Origin: JACPDD01 sp040900105
Lineage (GTDB): Bacteria > Patescibacteriota > Microgenomatia > Levybacterales > UBA12049
Direction of reading: 5' to 3'
Length of the DNA: 11,692 nucleotides
Assembly (NCBI GenBank): GCA_040900105.1
Contig: JBBDZP010000061.1
Span: 1 to 11,692 of the forward strand
Below, piece by piece: positions 1 to 6,525 of this stretch (positions within the stretch are counted from its first letter, which is position 1; each line of letters opens with the position of its first letter). Below the pieces are notes generated by a model. That model was given only the letters and a program-made list of their open reading frames with translations, was not told the origin of the DNA and did no database searches. The position numbers and the translations under genes were made by a program.

Positions 1-12
1 GGCTCACACATT

Positions 13-18
13 TACAAT
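13..18 (+). promoter_or_regulatory. Possible -10 box of tRNA-Glu
   Basis: TACAAT lies only 5 bases before the first base of the mature tRNA (G24). A normal initiation distance would place the transcript start at or within a base or two of the mature 5' end, so little or no leader would need removing. The matching -35 box would fall before the window begins, so the promoter cannot be confirmed. The hexamer sits in AT-rich DNA and could be chance. Confidence 0.3.
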
Positions 19-23
19 TTAAT

Positions 24-96
24 GGCGCCATCGTCTAGCGGTTAGGACACAGGGTTTTCATCCCTGTAATCGTGGGTTCGAATCCCACTGGCGTCA
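24..96 (+). tRNA. tRNA-Glu (anticodon TTC)
   Basis: This gene encodes a 73-base tRNA that decodes GAA and GAG glutamate codons. The full cloverleaf can be read. The acceptor stem is 24-30 with 89-95 (one G-T pair) and the discriminator is A96. The D stem is GTCT 33-36 with GGAC 45-48. The anticodon stem is CAGGG 50-54 with CCCTG 62-66, and the 7-base loop carries TTC at 57-59. The T stem is GTGGG 72-76 with CCCAC 84-88 around TTCGAAT. The 3' CCA is not encoded (CAA follows A96), so a CCA-adding enzyme must complete it. A weak 5-bp hairpin, AATCT 98-102 with AGATT 110-114, follows but has no T-run. Confidence 0.97.
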
Positions 97-136
97 CAAT
101 CTCCAATAAAGATTAGGTTGTTAAATTAAACCCAAG

Positions 137-712
137 TTATTTTGCTTGAATATAGGGCAACTCGTTTTTAACAAAATCTGTAGTTGTATAATCTCTCCCT
201 TTTTTTATAACAGGGAGCACTTGATTATTTGCTTCACTTGCTAAATTGTTAGCTTCTATGGAAGTGGTATCAAAGGCTGTTATTAAACGACATGTTAAGC
301 AAGTCGCTTGATTCAAATCCATGTTGCGAATTCTTCCTGACCCCGTTTCTTCAAGTTCGCCACTTGCAATCATTTTGCTTAAATCAACATGTCCCATTGG
401 AGACAGTTCTCCTCCGATTCCCCAAGTTATACATACAAGTGGCCTGCTTTCATAGATAGAACATTTATTGTCGATGTCCAGAAAGGGGCATTGTTCGCTT
501 CTTTCAGGATCTTTGCCTCTTTCTATTGTGGCATCAATAACTTCACGGGATATTTTTCCGGAGTGAATATCTTTTACCATAATACCAATGTCACCTTTCG
601 ATATTGGTACTTGTGAAGTGCAACAGGCTCCTTCACCAACGCAAGCAGATGTTTCAATAGACATTGCTCGTAAACCCAGTTCTCTAGCATGCATGTATTC
701 GGGATTAGCCAT
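137..712 (-). CDS. YkgJ-family putative zinc/iron-chelating cysteine-cluster protein
   Basis: The product is a predicted 191-residue soluble protein of the YkgJ / CxxCxxCC family (putative zinc- or iron-chelating domain). No reaction is known for most members, so the role is left open. Counting from the ATG at 712, cysteines are at 24, 30, 31, 75, 84, 94, 138 and 141. The family signature is visible as a CC pair, then CPFL (75-78), CSIYESRPLVC (84-94), and a later CxxC (138-141). I see no signal peptide or membrane segment. The longest open frame starts at a TTG at 748, adding 12 residues. That TTG lies inside a -35 hexamer, and a -10 box ends 7 bases before ATG 712, so ATG 712 is preferred and the mRNA is probably leaderless. 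The gene converges on the tRNA-Glu gene with a 40-base gap and no clear terminator. Confidence 0.85.
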   Translation of the reverse strand: MANPEYMHARELGLRAMSIETSACVGEGACCTSQVPISKGDIGIMVKDIHSGKISREVIDATIERGKDPERSEQCPFLDIDNKCSIYESRPLVCITWGIGGELSPMGHVDLSKMIASGELEETGSGRIRNMDLNQATCLTCRLITAFDTTSIEANNLASEANNQVLPVIKKGRDYTTTDFVKNELPYIQAK

Positions 713-719
713 GATTGGG

Positions 720-748
720 ATTATAGAATATAAAAACAACACAGTCAA
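720..748 (-). promoter_or_regulatory. Near-consensus promoter of the YkgJ-like gene
   Basis: Read on the minus strand, TTGACT (748-743), a 17-base spacer and TATAAT (725-720) form a near-consensus sigma-70 type promoter. Seven bases separate the -10 box from ATG 712, so the first transcribed base should be at or next to the A of the start codon. Confidence 0.75.
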
Positions 749-879
749 ACTGTATCAAGAATAAGGATTCTAATCTTTAATGGTAGTTACTCAGCAAAGT
801 CACTTTAAGGCTGGGTTTAAGTAGGTAATTCCAATGTTCTAGCGAGGCACGAATCTGATTCTTTTCGATTTACCTCAAG

Positions 880-909
880 ATTATAAACGATTCTTTTGTC
901 TTCGCTCAA
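880..909 (-). promoter_or_regulatory. Possible second minus-strand promoter
   Basis: On the minus strand TTGAGC (909-904), 18 bases, then TATAAT (885-880). Transcription would begin near 873. There is no open frame at that point, so the product would be either a small untranslated RNA within 749-873 or a long leader running into the YkgJ-like gene. The -10 match is perfect but the -35 is partial, in AT-rich DNA. Confidence 0.35.
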
Positions 910-996
910 GCTTTTGAAGGACAAGGAAACATTTGGTCACTAGAATAAGAGCATTGTTAGGACGAGGAAGGGCATGCCGAAATTTTCAAAATAGTG

Positions 997-1002
997 TAGA
1001 AT
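997..1002 (+). promoter_or_regulatory. Possible -10 box of the CysRS-like gene
   Basis: TAGAAT ends 6 bases before ATG 1009, matching the leaderless spacing seen elsewhere in the window. No convincing -35 box lies 16-18 bases upstream; the palindrome GGCATGCC (971-978) occupies most of that place. Another TAGAAT at 941-946 would give a leader of about 55 bases. Confidence 0.4.
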
Positions 1003-1008
1003 AGCTCG

Positions 1009-2163
1009 ATGTCTAATCTCCTTCTATACAATTCGTTAACCCGCAAAAAAGAATTATTCAAGCCATTTAAAGACAACGCAGTCTCGATATATGTTTGTGG
1101 GATTACTCCTTATGATACGACGCACTTGGGACATGCATTTACATATGTTCATTTTGATGTCCTTGTCCGATATTTGAAATTCCTGGGATACAAAGTGAAT
1201 TACGTGCAAAACGTTACGGATATTGATGATGACATTTTAAAAAAGGCTAAAGAAACCGGACAAGACTGGAAAGAACTTGGAAATTATTGGACAAAGCAAT
1301 TTCTGAAAGATATGAAAGACCTAAGCGTTCTTCCTCCAGATCATTATGTTAAGGCAACAAACTCTATTGCCATGATGATACGTATCATTAGAGTTTTTCT
1401 GGAATCGGAACATGCCTATAGCCGCGGCGGGAATGTCTACTTTAGGGTAAAGAAATTCAAGGAGTATGGAAAGCTTTCTGGATATAGCTATAGCCAGATG
1501 GTGCAACTTCTAAAGGAAAGGGGAGGAGATCCTAGTGACCCAAATAAAGAAAACCCGTTGGACTTTATTCTGTGGCAGGCAAAAAAGGAACAAGAACCGT
1601 TTTGGAAAAGCCCATTTGGTGACGGCCGTCCCGGGTGGCACATTGAATGTTGTGCCATGGCCTACCGGTATTTAGGTAAACAGATAGATATTCATGGCGG
1701 CGGGTTTGACTTGATATTTCCCCATCATGAGAGCGAAATCGCACAATCTGAATCTTTCACAGGCAAAGAACCCTTCTCTAGGTACTGGATGCATACTGCC
1801 ATGGTTAAGTATGAAAAAGAAAAAATGTCCAAATCTTTAGGGAATTTAATCATGATTAGAAACTTACTTAAGAAGTATTCCGCAAATGCTGTACGGCTTG
1901 CAATTCTTTCTCAACACTATAGAAGCCAATGGAGTTTCAAAGAAAAAGAAGTGGAAGCGGCAGAGAAAACACTTTCTTCTATTTTATTACTTCCCTATTC
2001 AAAAAAGAAGCCTGATCTTAAAAAACTCTCAAAGTTTTTTAGCTATCTAAATGATGACCTGGATACAAAAAGCGCTCTGGGTGAGGTATTAAGACTTGCA
2101 AAGAAGGATACAAATGCTTCAGACGCACGGGCAGCTTTGTACATTCTTGGCTTCAGTCTTTAG
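1009..2163 (+). CDS. cysS: Short cysteinyl-tRNA synthetase homologue, MshC-like
   Basis: This 384-residue class I synthetase-fold enzyme activates cysteine with ATP. It should then attach it either to tRNA-Cys (CysRS) or to an amino-sugar (MshC, the mycothiol-pathway cysteine ligase). The HIGH motif is HLGH (39-42) and KMSKS is at 272-276. Zinc and cysteine-contact residues are in register with the family: C30, T33, T70, W210, C214 and H239. E243, the fourth zinc ligand of CysRS, is kept. Several stretches resemble MshC more than the CysRS sequences I know: GITPYDTTHLGHA (31-43), ERGGDPSDPNK (170-180), and an end shortly after NDDLDT (348-353). Typical CysRS is about 460 residues; the C-terminal anticodon-binding region is absent, and only 64 bases follow before the next gene, so this is not a visible frameshift. 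It may be this organism's only CysRS or an MshC-type ligase. Family membership is firm; the acceptor is not. Confidence 0.88.
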   Translation: MSNLLLYNSLTRKKELFKPFKDNAVSIYVCGITPYDTTHLGHAFTYVHFDVLVRYLKFLGYKVNYVQNVTDIDDDILKKAKETGQDWKELGNYWTKQFLKDMKDLSVLPPDHYVKATNSIAMMIRIIRVFLESEHAYSRGGNVYFRVKKFKEYGKLSGYSYSQMVQLLKERGGDPSDPNKENPLDFILWQAKKEQEPFWKSPFGDGRPGWHIECCAMAYRYLGKQIDIHGGGFDLIFPHHESEIAQSESFTGKEPFSRYWMHTAMVKYEKEKMSKSLGNLIMIRNLLKKYSANAVRLAILSQHYRSQWSFKEKEVEAAEKTLSSILLLPYSKKKPDLKKLSKFFSYLNDDLDTKSALGEVLRLAKKDTNASDARAALYILGFSL

Positions 2164-2175
2164 ATAGCATTGATG

Positions 2176-2184
2176 TGGTATAAT
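2176..2184 (+). promoter_or_regulatory. Extended -10 promoter before the YkuK-like gene
   Basis: TGGTATAAT is a perfect extended -10 element (TG 2176-2177, TATAAT 2179-2184), which can work without a -35 box. Transcription would begin near 2191, giving a leader of about 37 bases before ATG 2228. That is unlike the leaderless spacing of most other genes here. The in-frame ATT at 2192 is excluded as a start because a TAG follows at 2210. Confidence 0.45.
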
Positions 2185-2227
2185 TACTGGCATTATCTGG
2201 CTAAATTTATAGCTTCAGAATTATACT

Positions 2228-2764
2228 ATGGATAGTAGTGAGATTACCTCGCCGGGGACAATTGCGTTTCAAAGCTTAACCTACGGAGATCTTAAAATAG
2301 AAGACGTTATTTTCTACATAAAGGCCTTTTTAGAGGAGGTGCCGGATGCGTCTTATAGCTTGATTATAGGCACAGACTCGCACGAAAAAAATGGTCACAT
2401 AAGTAGCAAGAGCGGCAAGGAGATAAACTTGGTAACAGCGATCCTTGTACACAGAAAAGGATTTGGCGGCAGGTATTTCTGGAGAAGAAAAGAGCAATCA
2501 AACATTCATACGTTAAGAGAGAAGATATATGCAGAAACCATGATGTCTTTAAATTTTGCATCCACCTTTATCCCCCTTCTTAAAAGAAGCCTTAATGGAA
2601 AGGCACCTAATTATAACTTGGAAATTCACATAGACGTTGGGGAGCATGGAGACACAAGAGATATGATAAAGGAAGTTGTGGGGATGGTAACGGGAAACGG
2701 ATTTGTGGCAAAGACAAAACCGGAATCTTATGGTGCTTCTTATGTAGCCGACAAGCACACTTAG
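2228..2764 (+). CDS. YkuK-family (DUF458) RNase H-like protein
   Basis: The product is a 178-residue protein of the YkuK / DUF458 family, predicted to have an RNase H-like fold. No biochemical function is settled that I know of. Family hallmarks are IIGTDSH (46-52), carrying an acidic residue at the first strand, and the long C-terminal signature HIDVGEHGDTRDMI (134-147), EVVGMVTGNGF (149-159), then KPESYGASYVADKHT (164-178). The protein ends directly after this signature, as family members usually do, and its length is close to B. subtilis YkuK. It begins the tight + strand run: the next gene follows after 32 bases. No Shine-Dalgarno sequence precedes the ATG. Confidence 0.88.
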   Translation: MDSSEITSPGTIAFQSLTYGDLKIEDVIFYIKAFLEEVPDASYSLIIGTDSHEKNGHISSKSGKEINLVTAILVHRKGFGGRYFWRRKEQSNIHTLREKIYAETMMSLNFASTFIPLLKRSLNGKAPNYNLEIHIDVGEHGDTRDMIKEVVGMVTGNGFVAKTKPESYGASYVADKHT

Positions 2765-2796
2765 ATAATTCAAAACTAACAACTAAAAACTCAAAA
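2765..2796 (+). other. G-poor low-complexity spacer
   Basis: The 32 bases between the YkuK-like and metallopeptidase genes consist almost entirely of A, C and T, built from short near-repeats such as AAAACT, AACT and AAAAACTC. TAAAAA at 2784-2789 ends 7 bases before the TTG start at 2797 and could be a poor -10 box. There is no clear -35 box. Confidence 0.4.
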
Positions 2797-3192
2797 TTGA
2801 AAACAAAGAAACTAGAGTGGGAAAAAGCAAGAGACGTTGAAAACATAATAAAAGAGCTATTGAGCGTATTGGAATTTCCTCACATTAACTCGTCAAGAGT
2901 ATTCTCTTTTAGAACCCAGGGGTCAAAAAGCCGGGCATATGCCAGAATTTGGGCAATGCCAAAAATTTTCCAGGAAGCATTAAGCATAGAACCAGCTTAC
3001 GTAATAGAAGTACTTTCAAAATATTTTGATAAATTAAATGATGATGAAAAAAGAAGAGTTTTAATTCATGAACTTCTGCATATACCAAAGAACTTTTCAG
3101 GAGCTTTGCTCCCACATAAGGGAAGAAATCGGCACCTGGGGAAAAACGCCAACGAACTATTTAAACAATACAAGAAAATAACTAGTGGCTAA
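2797..3192 (+). CDS. Small HExxH putative metallopeptidase
   Basis: This is a 131-residue protein matching the style of the putative phage-type metallopeptidase family. The zinc motif is HELLH (91-95), with H107 in the following PHKGRN segment as a likely third ligand. Substrate and cellular role are unknown. The protein seems soluble and is very basic. The start is TTG with no Shine-Dalgarno sequence. No other start lies upstream in frame, and the first internal Met (residue 54) would remove conserved-looking sequence, so TTG is the best choice but not certain. It lies 32 bases after the YkuK-like gene and 19 before the delta-like gene. Its last five residues, KITSG, recur in the phosphatase at 5738-6517. 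Despite the phage-linked family name, nothing nearby looks phage-derived. Confidence 0.75.
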   Translation: MKTKKLEWEKARDVENIIKELLSVLEFPHINSSRVFSFRTQGSKSRAYARIWAMPKIFQEALSIEPAYVIEVLSKYFDKLNDDEKRRVLIHELLHIPKNFSGALLPHKGRNRHLGKNANELFKQYKKITSG

Positions 3193-3214
3193 TTGCTAGT
3201 TACTAATTTATATG
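3174..3214 (+). repeat. Gene-junction repeat, copy A
   Basis: This spans the codons for KITSG-stop of the metallopeptidase gene and runs to the start of the next gene. The first 28 bases match copy B (6499-6526) at 21 positions by hand alignment, in the same reading frame. It also contains a 7-bp inverted repeat, TAACTAG 3179-3185 with CTAGTTA 3196-3202, around a 10-base loop. With no T-run this is unlikely to be an intrinsic terminator. Confidence 0.45.
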
Positions 3215-3895
3215 ATTACAATAATCCACGGTGATGACACCGGATCATCCAGAAAATTTTTCATGGACAAAAAAGGAAAGTCAGCTTTGCCGGTTATCAA
3301 AGGTGAAGATCTTGCGCTTCTTGATATTAAGCAGAAAATCGGAGCAGGACTCTTTGAGAAGCCGGAAGCAATTTTTGTAGAGGGATTTATTGTAAATTCC
3401 AAGCCCGGCAAAAGACTGGATGAGGTTAGTGAATATCTCAAGAAACACTCAAAAGATATTGATATATATTTCTGGGAAAGAAAAGAGCTATCCAAAAAAC
3501 AACTTTCTCAGTTTGGCACTGCCGTAACAGTTGAGACTTTCAAAATCCCTAAAAATACCTTTGGCTTTCTTGACGGACTGAGGCCCGGAAATGGAAGACG
3601 GAACGTGGAGCTTTTTCATAGTGCTCTAGCTGGATCTTCAGATGAGCTCTTGTTCTTTATGTTGGTCAGACAATTTAGGCTTTTACTTGCTGTCTCATCC
3701 AACTCGCCGATTGGTGAAGTAAAAAGACTTGCGCCCTGGCAAAAAAGTAAACTCTTAAGTCAAGTTAGATTGTTTACCCCCGAGCAGTTAAGAAAGATTT
3801 ATAAAAACTTATATGAAATTGACTTAGGACAAAAAACAGGCAGTCTTACTATGCCTCTCACCCAAACCATTGACTTTTTTCTTCTGGATCTTTAA
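3212..3895 (+). CDS. Divergent DNA polymerase III delta (HolA)-like protein
   Basis: The 227-residue product resembles clamp-loader delta subunits, which open the sliding clamp and load it at primed DNA. The fit is by overall layout rather than by a single motif. An N-terminal MITIIHGDD (1-9) matches the delta opening strand. A segment ending FKIPKNTFGFLDGL follows. The C-terminal helical part contains ELLFFMLVRQFRLLL and LAPWQKSKLLSQVRLF, then KNLYEIDLGQKTG, as in the delta collar region (LxxQxRxLL, then a D..xK.G segment). Typical delta is about 330-340 residues, so this version is short, with the central AAA+-like part reduced. There is no Walker motif, which is normal for delta. The gene lies 19 bases after the metallopeptidase gene and has no Shine-Dalgarno sequence. 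If it is not delta, it is an unassigned protein. Confidence 0.62.
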   Translation: MITIIHGDDTGSSRKFFMDKKGKSALPVIKGEDLALLDIKQKIGAGLFEKPEAIFVEGFIVNSKPGKRLDEVSEYLKKHSKDIDIYFWERKELSKKQLSQFGTAVTVETFKIPKNTFGFLDGLRPGNGRRNVELFHSALAGSSDELLFFMLVRQFRLLLAVSSNSPIGEVKRLAPWQKSKLLSQVRLFTPEQLRKIYKNLYEIDLGQKTGSLTMPLTQTIDFFLLDL

Positions 3896-3898
3896 GAT
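3870..3898 (+). promoter_or_regulatory. Possible promoter and ribosome site for the mutase gene
   Basis: TTGACT (3870-3875), a 17-base spacer and TAAGAT (3893-3898) lie in the tail of the delta-like gene. Transcription would begin near 3905, giving a leader of about 16 bases. That leader contains GGAAG at 3911-3915, 5 bases before ATG 3921: the only plausible Shine-Dalgarno sequence I find in the window. The -10 match is only 4 of 6. Confidence 0.35.
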
Positions 3899-3920
3899 AA
3901 AATTCTCACTGGAAGTTTCT

Positions 3921-5741
3921 ATGCAAGAAGAAATAAAAACAAAACTCTCTACTGCTCTTCAGGAAAAGAAACTCAACAAAGTAGCTTATGATGAAATAGT
4001 TAAATGGCTTACCGACGAAGAATTCTCCGAATTTACTCCAAGACTTATAGAAAAGATAAATAACAACGAGTGGGAAAATCTGATGGACTCATTTTATCGA
4101 ATTGTAATTTTCGGAACAGGAGGAATACGCGGAATAATGGATCTGGGAACAAACAGAATTAACAACTATATGATTCGATGGGCGTCGCAAGCTTATTCTC
4201 TATATCTACTAAAATATAAAGGAGATCTTGTGAGCCATGGAGTTGCTATCGCCTATGACAGCAGGCATAATTCTAAAGAATTTATGCAGGAAACTGCCAG
4301 AGTACTTGCAGCAAACGGTATTCCTGTCCACGTTTATGACTATTATAAGGCTACGCCTCAACTGTCATTTACCGTAAGAGAGTTAGGTTGCGTTGGTGGA
4401 ATTGTTTTGACTGCAAGCCACAATCCTCCCGAATTTAATGGATATAAAGTTTACGACGAGAATGGAGTTCAGGTTCTCCCCGATGTAGGTCTTCAAATTG
4501 AAGAAGAATTTAAAAATATCAAATCTTTTAAAAAAATGGACTTTGAAGAGGCTATAGATAAAGGTCTCATAAAATATATCCCTAAAGATGTCGATAGGAA
4601 ATTTGCAGAATCGGCCAAACAAGCATCAACATACAAAGGTAGAGACGTCAAAATTGTTTTTTCTCCCCTGCATGGAGTTGGCTCTCAGTCCGTCTTACCC
4701 GTATTAAAAGAGCTTGGATTCAAGGATATTATTCTTGTTGAAAGCCAAATGTCTTTGGACGGAGACTTTCCAAATGTTGAGGGACATTTTCCAAATCCAG
4801 AATTTCCTGTTGTCTATAAAGAAGCTATAGCGCTGGCAGAAAAGGTAAATGCTGACATTATTCTCGTTTCTGATCCAGACGCGGACAGATTGGGAATGGC
4901 AGTTCCTGACGGTAAGGGAAACTGGACTTCTTTGAATGGTAATCAAGGTGCAGTTATTATGGAATATTTTTTGCTTGAAAATTTATCAAAATCAGGTAGA
5001 TTGCCTAAAAATCCGGTGCTGGTAAAAACATCCGTTACAACGGACCTTTTTAAAGATATCGGAGAAAGTTTTGGTGCAGAGGTTATCGGAGACCTGCTTG
5101 TAGGATTTAAATTTATAGGAGATAGAATTCAACACTTGCCGCCCGACAAGAATTTTATTTTTGCGGCAGAAGAAAGCGTAGGATATCTCTATGGAACTGC
5201 CTATAGAGACAAAGGAGCAGAAACTCCCGCTGTTATCGCTGCGGAGATGGCTGCCTATTGCAAAGATAATAAAATCACGCCAATAGATCTGCTTGAATCC
5301 ATCTATCAAAAATATGGATTTTATGCGGAGAGATTATATTACAGGCTTATTGAGGGATTTGGGTCTTTTGAGCAAATGAATATGGCAATGAAGCAGTTAA
5401 GAGAGAGATTACCTAAGGAAATAGGAGGAAGAAAAGTACTAAAGGTTCTGGATAGACTAACGGGAGAAATGAAAGACGGCCAGACGGGTCGGGTAATAGA
5501 AACAAGAGCTTGGGATAAAGGAGACATGCTTTCTTTTTTCTTTACCGAAGATGAGAGAACGGTAGTTCATGGAAGACCGTCAGGGACGGAGCCTAAAATG
5601 AAATACTATACCGCAGTAAGGGGAAATCTTGCCGAAAAAAGTAAAGAGCAGATAAATAAAGAGGCGGAGGAAATTGAAATCGCAATGGCAAAAATCTTTG
5701 AAGACATTCTAAAAACAATAAAAGTAAACGTTTTTCAATGA
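3921..5741 (+). CDS. Phosphoglucomutase/phosphomannomutase (alpha-D-phosphohexomutase)
   Basis: This 606-residue enzyme interconverts hexose-6-phosphate and hexose-1-phosphate, supplying glucose-1-P or mannose-1-P for nucleotide sugars. All four active-site loops are present. The phosphoserine loop is TASHNPP (164-170, S166). The metal loop is DPDADR (318-323). The sugar-specificity loop is EESVG (417-421), and the phosphate-binding loop is RPSGTEPKMK (552-561). GTGGIRG (65-71) is the family's N-terminal motif. The length fits PgcA-type bacterial phosphoglucomutases (about 580). The sequence does not decide between glucose and mannose. The frame is open upstream to 3870, but ATG 3921 fits the family N-terminus and has a possible GGAAG ribosome site. 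Its stop overlaps the next start as ATGA, so the phosphatase is probably translationally coupled. Confidence 0.95.
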   Translation: MQEEIKTKLSTALQEKKLNKVAYDEIVKWLTDEEFSEFTPRLIEKINNNEWENLMDSFYRIVIFGTGGIRGIMDLGTNRINNYMIRWASQAYSLYLLKYKGDLVSHGVAIAYDSRHNSKEFMQETARVLAANGIPVHVYDYYKATPQLSFTVRELGCVGGIVLTASHNPPEFNGYKVYDENGVQVLPDVGLQIEEEFKNIKSFKKMDFEEAIDKGLIKYIPKDVDRKFAESAKQASTYKGRDVKIVFSPLHGVGSQSVLPVLKELGFKDIILVESQMSLDGDFPNVEGHFPNPEFPVVYKEAIALAEKVNADIILVSDPDADRLGMAVPDGKGNWTSLNGNQGAVIMEYFLLENLSKSGRLPKNPVLVKTSVTTDLFKDIGESFGAEVIGDLLVGFKFIGDRIQHLPPDKNFIFAAEESVGYLYGTAYRDKGAETPAVIAAEMAAYCKDNKITPIDLLESIYQKYGFYAERLYYRLIEGFGSFEQMNMAMKQLRERLPKEIGGRKVLKVLDRLTGEMKDGQTGRVIETRAWDKGDMLSFFFTEDERTVVHGRPSGTEPKMKYYTAVRGNLAEKSKEQINKEAEEIEIAMAKIFEDILKTIKVNVFQ

Positions 5742-6517
5742 ACTTCTCAAAAAATCTCCAAATAGCAATGGATGCAAGCAGAGCCGGCGCAAAAACCGCT
5801 CTCAAATATTATAATGATTTATCCGAACAAGAAATTACGCAAAAAGAAGATAAGTCCGTAGTATCCGCTGCTGATCTGGAGACAGAAGAGTCTGTTAAAA
5901 ATGTCATTCTTTCCTTCAACTCAGAAGCTAAATTTATAACAGAAGAGAGTGAAAGCAGATCTTCAGATTCAGACGAAGTCTGGATTATTGACCCTATTGA
6001 TGGCTCACAGGAATTTACTAAAAAGATTGACCTGTGGTCCATATTAATCGCCCATACGAGATCAGGCACTGTCACAGAAGGCGTTTGCTACTTTCCCGTT
6101 CTTGATATAATGCTTTATGCAGAAAAAGGAAGCGGAGCGTTTGTTAATGAAAAAAAAGTAAAAGTTTCAAAAACCAACTCTCTTTCAAGTGCGTTAATGG
6201 GCTTTAGTCCTATTCAATATTTTAAAGATAAGGAACGTGAAATTCTTTTCCAAGCAGCAAGTGCTGTAGGTTCAACTCGAGGTTTTAATTCTTCATATAC
6301 CAACTACTGCATAGCTACTGGCAAGATGGATGCTTTCATATGCAGCTCTCACAACAAAATATGGGACAACGCCCCATTTCTCCGTATAATTGAAGAGGCT
6401 GGAGGAATAATGACAGACTGGAGCGGAAAAGCTGTAGACACGAAAAACATTAACTCCAGAGTCCTAGCTTCAAACGGACAACTTCAAGAACGATTATTGA
6501 AAATTACAAGCGGATAA
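5738..6517 (+). CDS. Inositol monophosphatase-family sugar phosphatase
   Basis: This 259-residue protein belongs to the Mg/Li-sensitive phosphatase family, which includes SuhB, CysQ, histidinol-phosphatase and archaeal IMPase/FBPase. Metal and catalytic positions are E69/E70 (ITEES), D85 and D88 in WIIDPIDGS (82-90), and D210 in the IWDNAPF segment, followed by EEAGG (219-223). The usual DPIDGT is DPIDGS here, a conservative change at the nucleophile-activating Thr. The substrate cannot be read from the sequence; a sugar phosphate is likely given its neighbours. The start overlaps the mutase stop by 4 bases (ATGA) and there is no Shine-Dalgarno sequence. It ends in KITSG. The last codons also hold the -35 box for the next gene. 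Confidence 0.9.
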   Translation: MNFSKNLQIAMDASRAGAKTALKYYNDLSEQEITQKEDKSVVSAADLETEESVKNVILSFNSEAKFITEESESRSSDSDEVWIIDPIDGSQEFTKKIDLWSILIAHTRSGTVTEGVCYFPVLDIMLYAEKGSGAFVNEKKVKVSKTNSLSSALMGFSPIQYFKDKEREILFQAASAVGSTRGFNSSYTNYCIATGKMDAFICSSHNKIWDNAPFLRIIEEAGGIMTDWSGKAVDTKNINSRVLASNGQLQERLLKITSG

Positions 6518-6525
6518 GTTATAGT
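6497..6525 (+). promoter_or_regulatory. Promoter of the PGI/PMI gene inside the phosphatase tail
   Basis: TTGAAA (6497-6502), a 17-base spacer and TATAGT (6520-6525) are followed by 8 bases to ATG 6534. The isomerase could therefore be made from its own leaderless transcript as well as by read-through. The -35 box lies within coding sequence of the phosphatase gene. Confidence 0.6.

Larger units (their letters stand above)
749..1008. other. Non-coding interval with short hairpins
   Basis: No coding frame of useful length crosses this 260-base stretch between the divergent YkgJ-like and CysRS-like genes. It holds several small structures. CAGCAAAG 792-799 can pair with CTTT 803-806 plus GCTG 810-813, leaving a 3-base bulge. 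TTGTCTTC 896-903 can pair with 916-924 with one bulged base. GGCATGCC at 971-978 is a perfect 8-bp palindrome. GATTCTTTT occurs twice as a direct repeat (857-865, 889-897). I found no T-box specifier or antiterminator signature, and no RNase P, SRP or tmRNA signature. It may be plain spacer or hold a small RNA. Confidence 0.5.

Noticed and set aside
98..132. Intrinsic terminator between tRNA-Glu and the YkgJ-like gene
   Set aside because: AATCT/AGATT has only 5 AT-rich pairs and no T-run; GGTT 116-119 with AACC 129-132 is only 4 bp.
389..616. 75-residue + strand open frame opposite the YkgJ-like gene
   Set aside because: It is antisense to a clear cysteine-motif protein, has no recognisable features and no promoter of its own.
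713..748. N-terminal extension of the YkgJ-like gene starting at TTG 748
   Set aside because: The TTG is part of the TTGACT -35 box, and a TATAAT lies between it and ATG 712, so the extension should not be transcribed.
749..1008. T-box or other tRNA-responsive leader upstream of the CysRS-like gene
   Set aside because: No antiterminator-type conserved motif or terminator hairpin with a T-run is present, and the likely -10 box lies only 6 bases before the start codon.
3870..3920. 17-residue N-terminal extension of the phosphohexomutase
   Set aside because: It would overlap the delta-like gene by 26 bases, adds hydrophobic residues not expected in the family, and starts at the putative -35 box; ATG 3921 has a possible ribosome site.
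5738..5741. Recoded TGA (as in some CPR lineages)
   Set aside because: TGA ends the mutase inside an ATGA overlap and also ends uvrB at the expected place, while Trp and Gly are encoded normally, so TGA is a stop.
5738..6517. Phosphatase as part of a mycothiol pathway with the MshC-like gene
   Set aside because: The family is broad, the gene is coupled to a hexose-phosphate mutase, and no other mycothiol gene is in the window.
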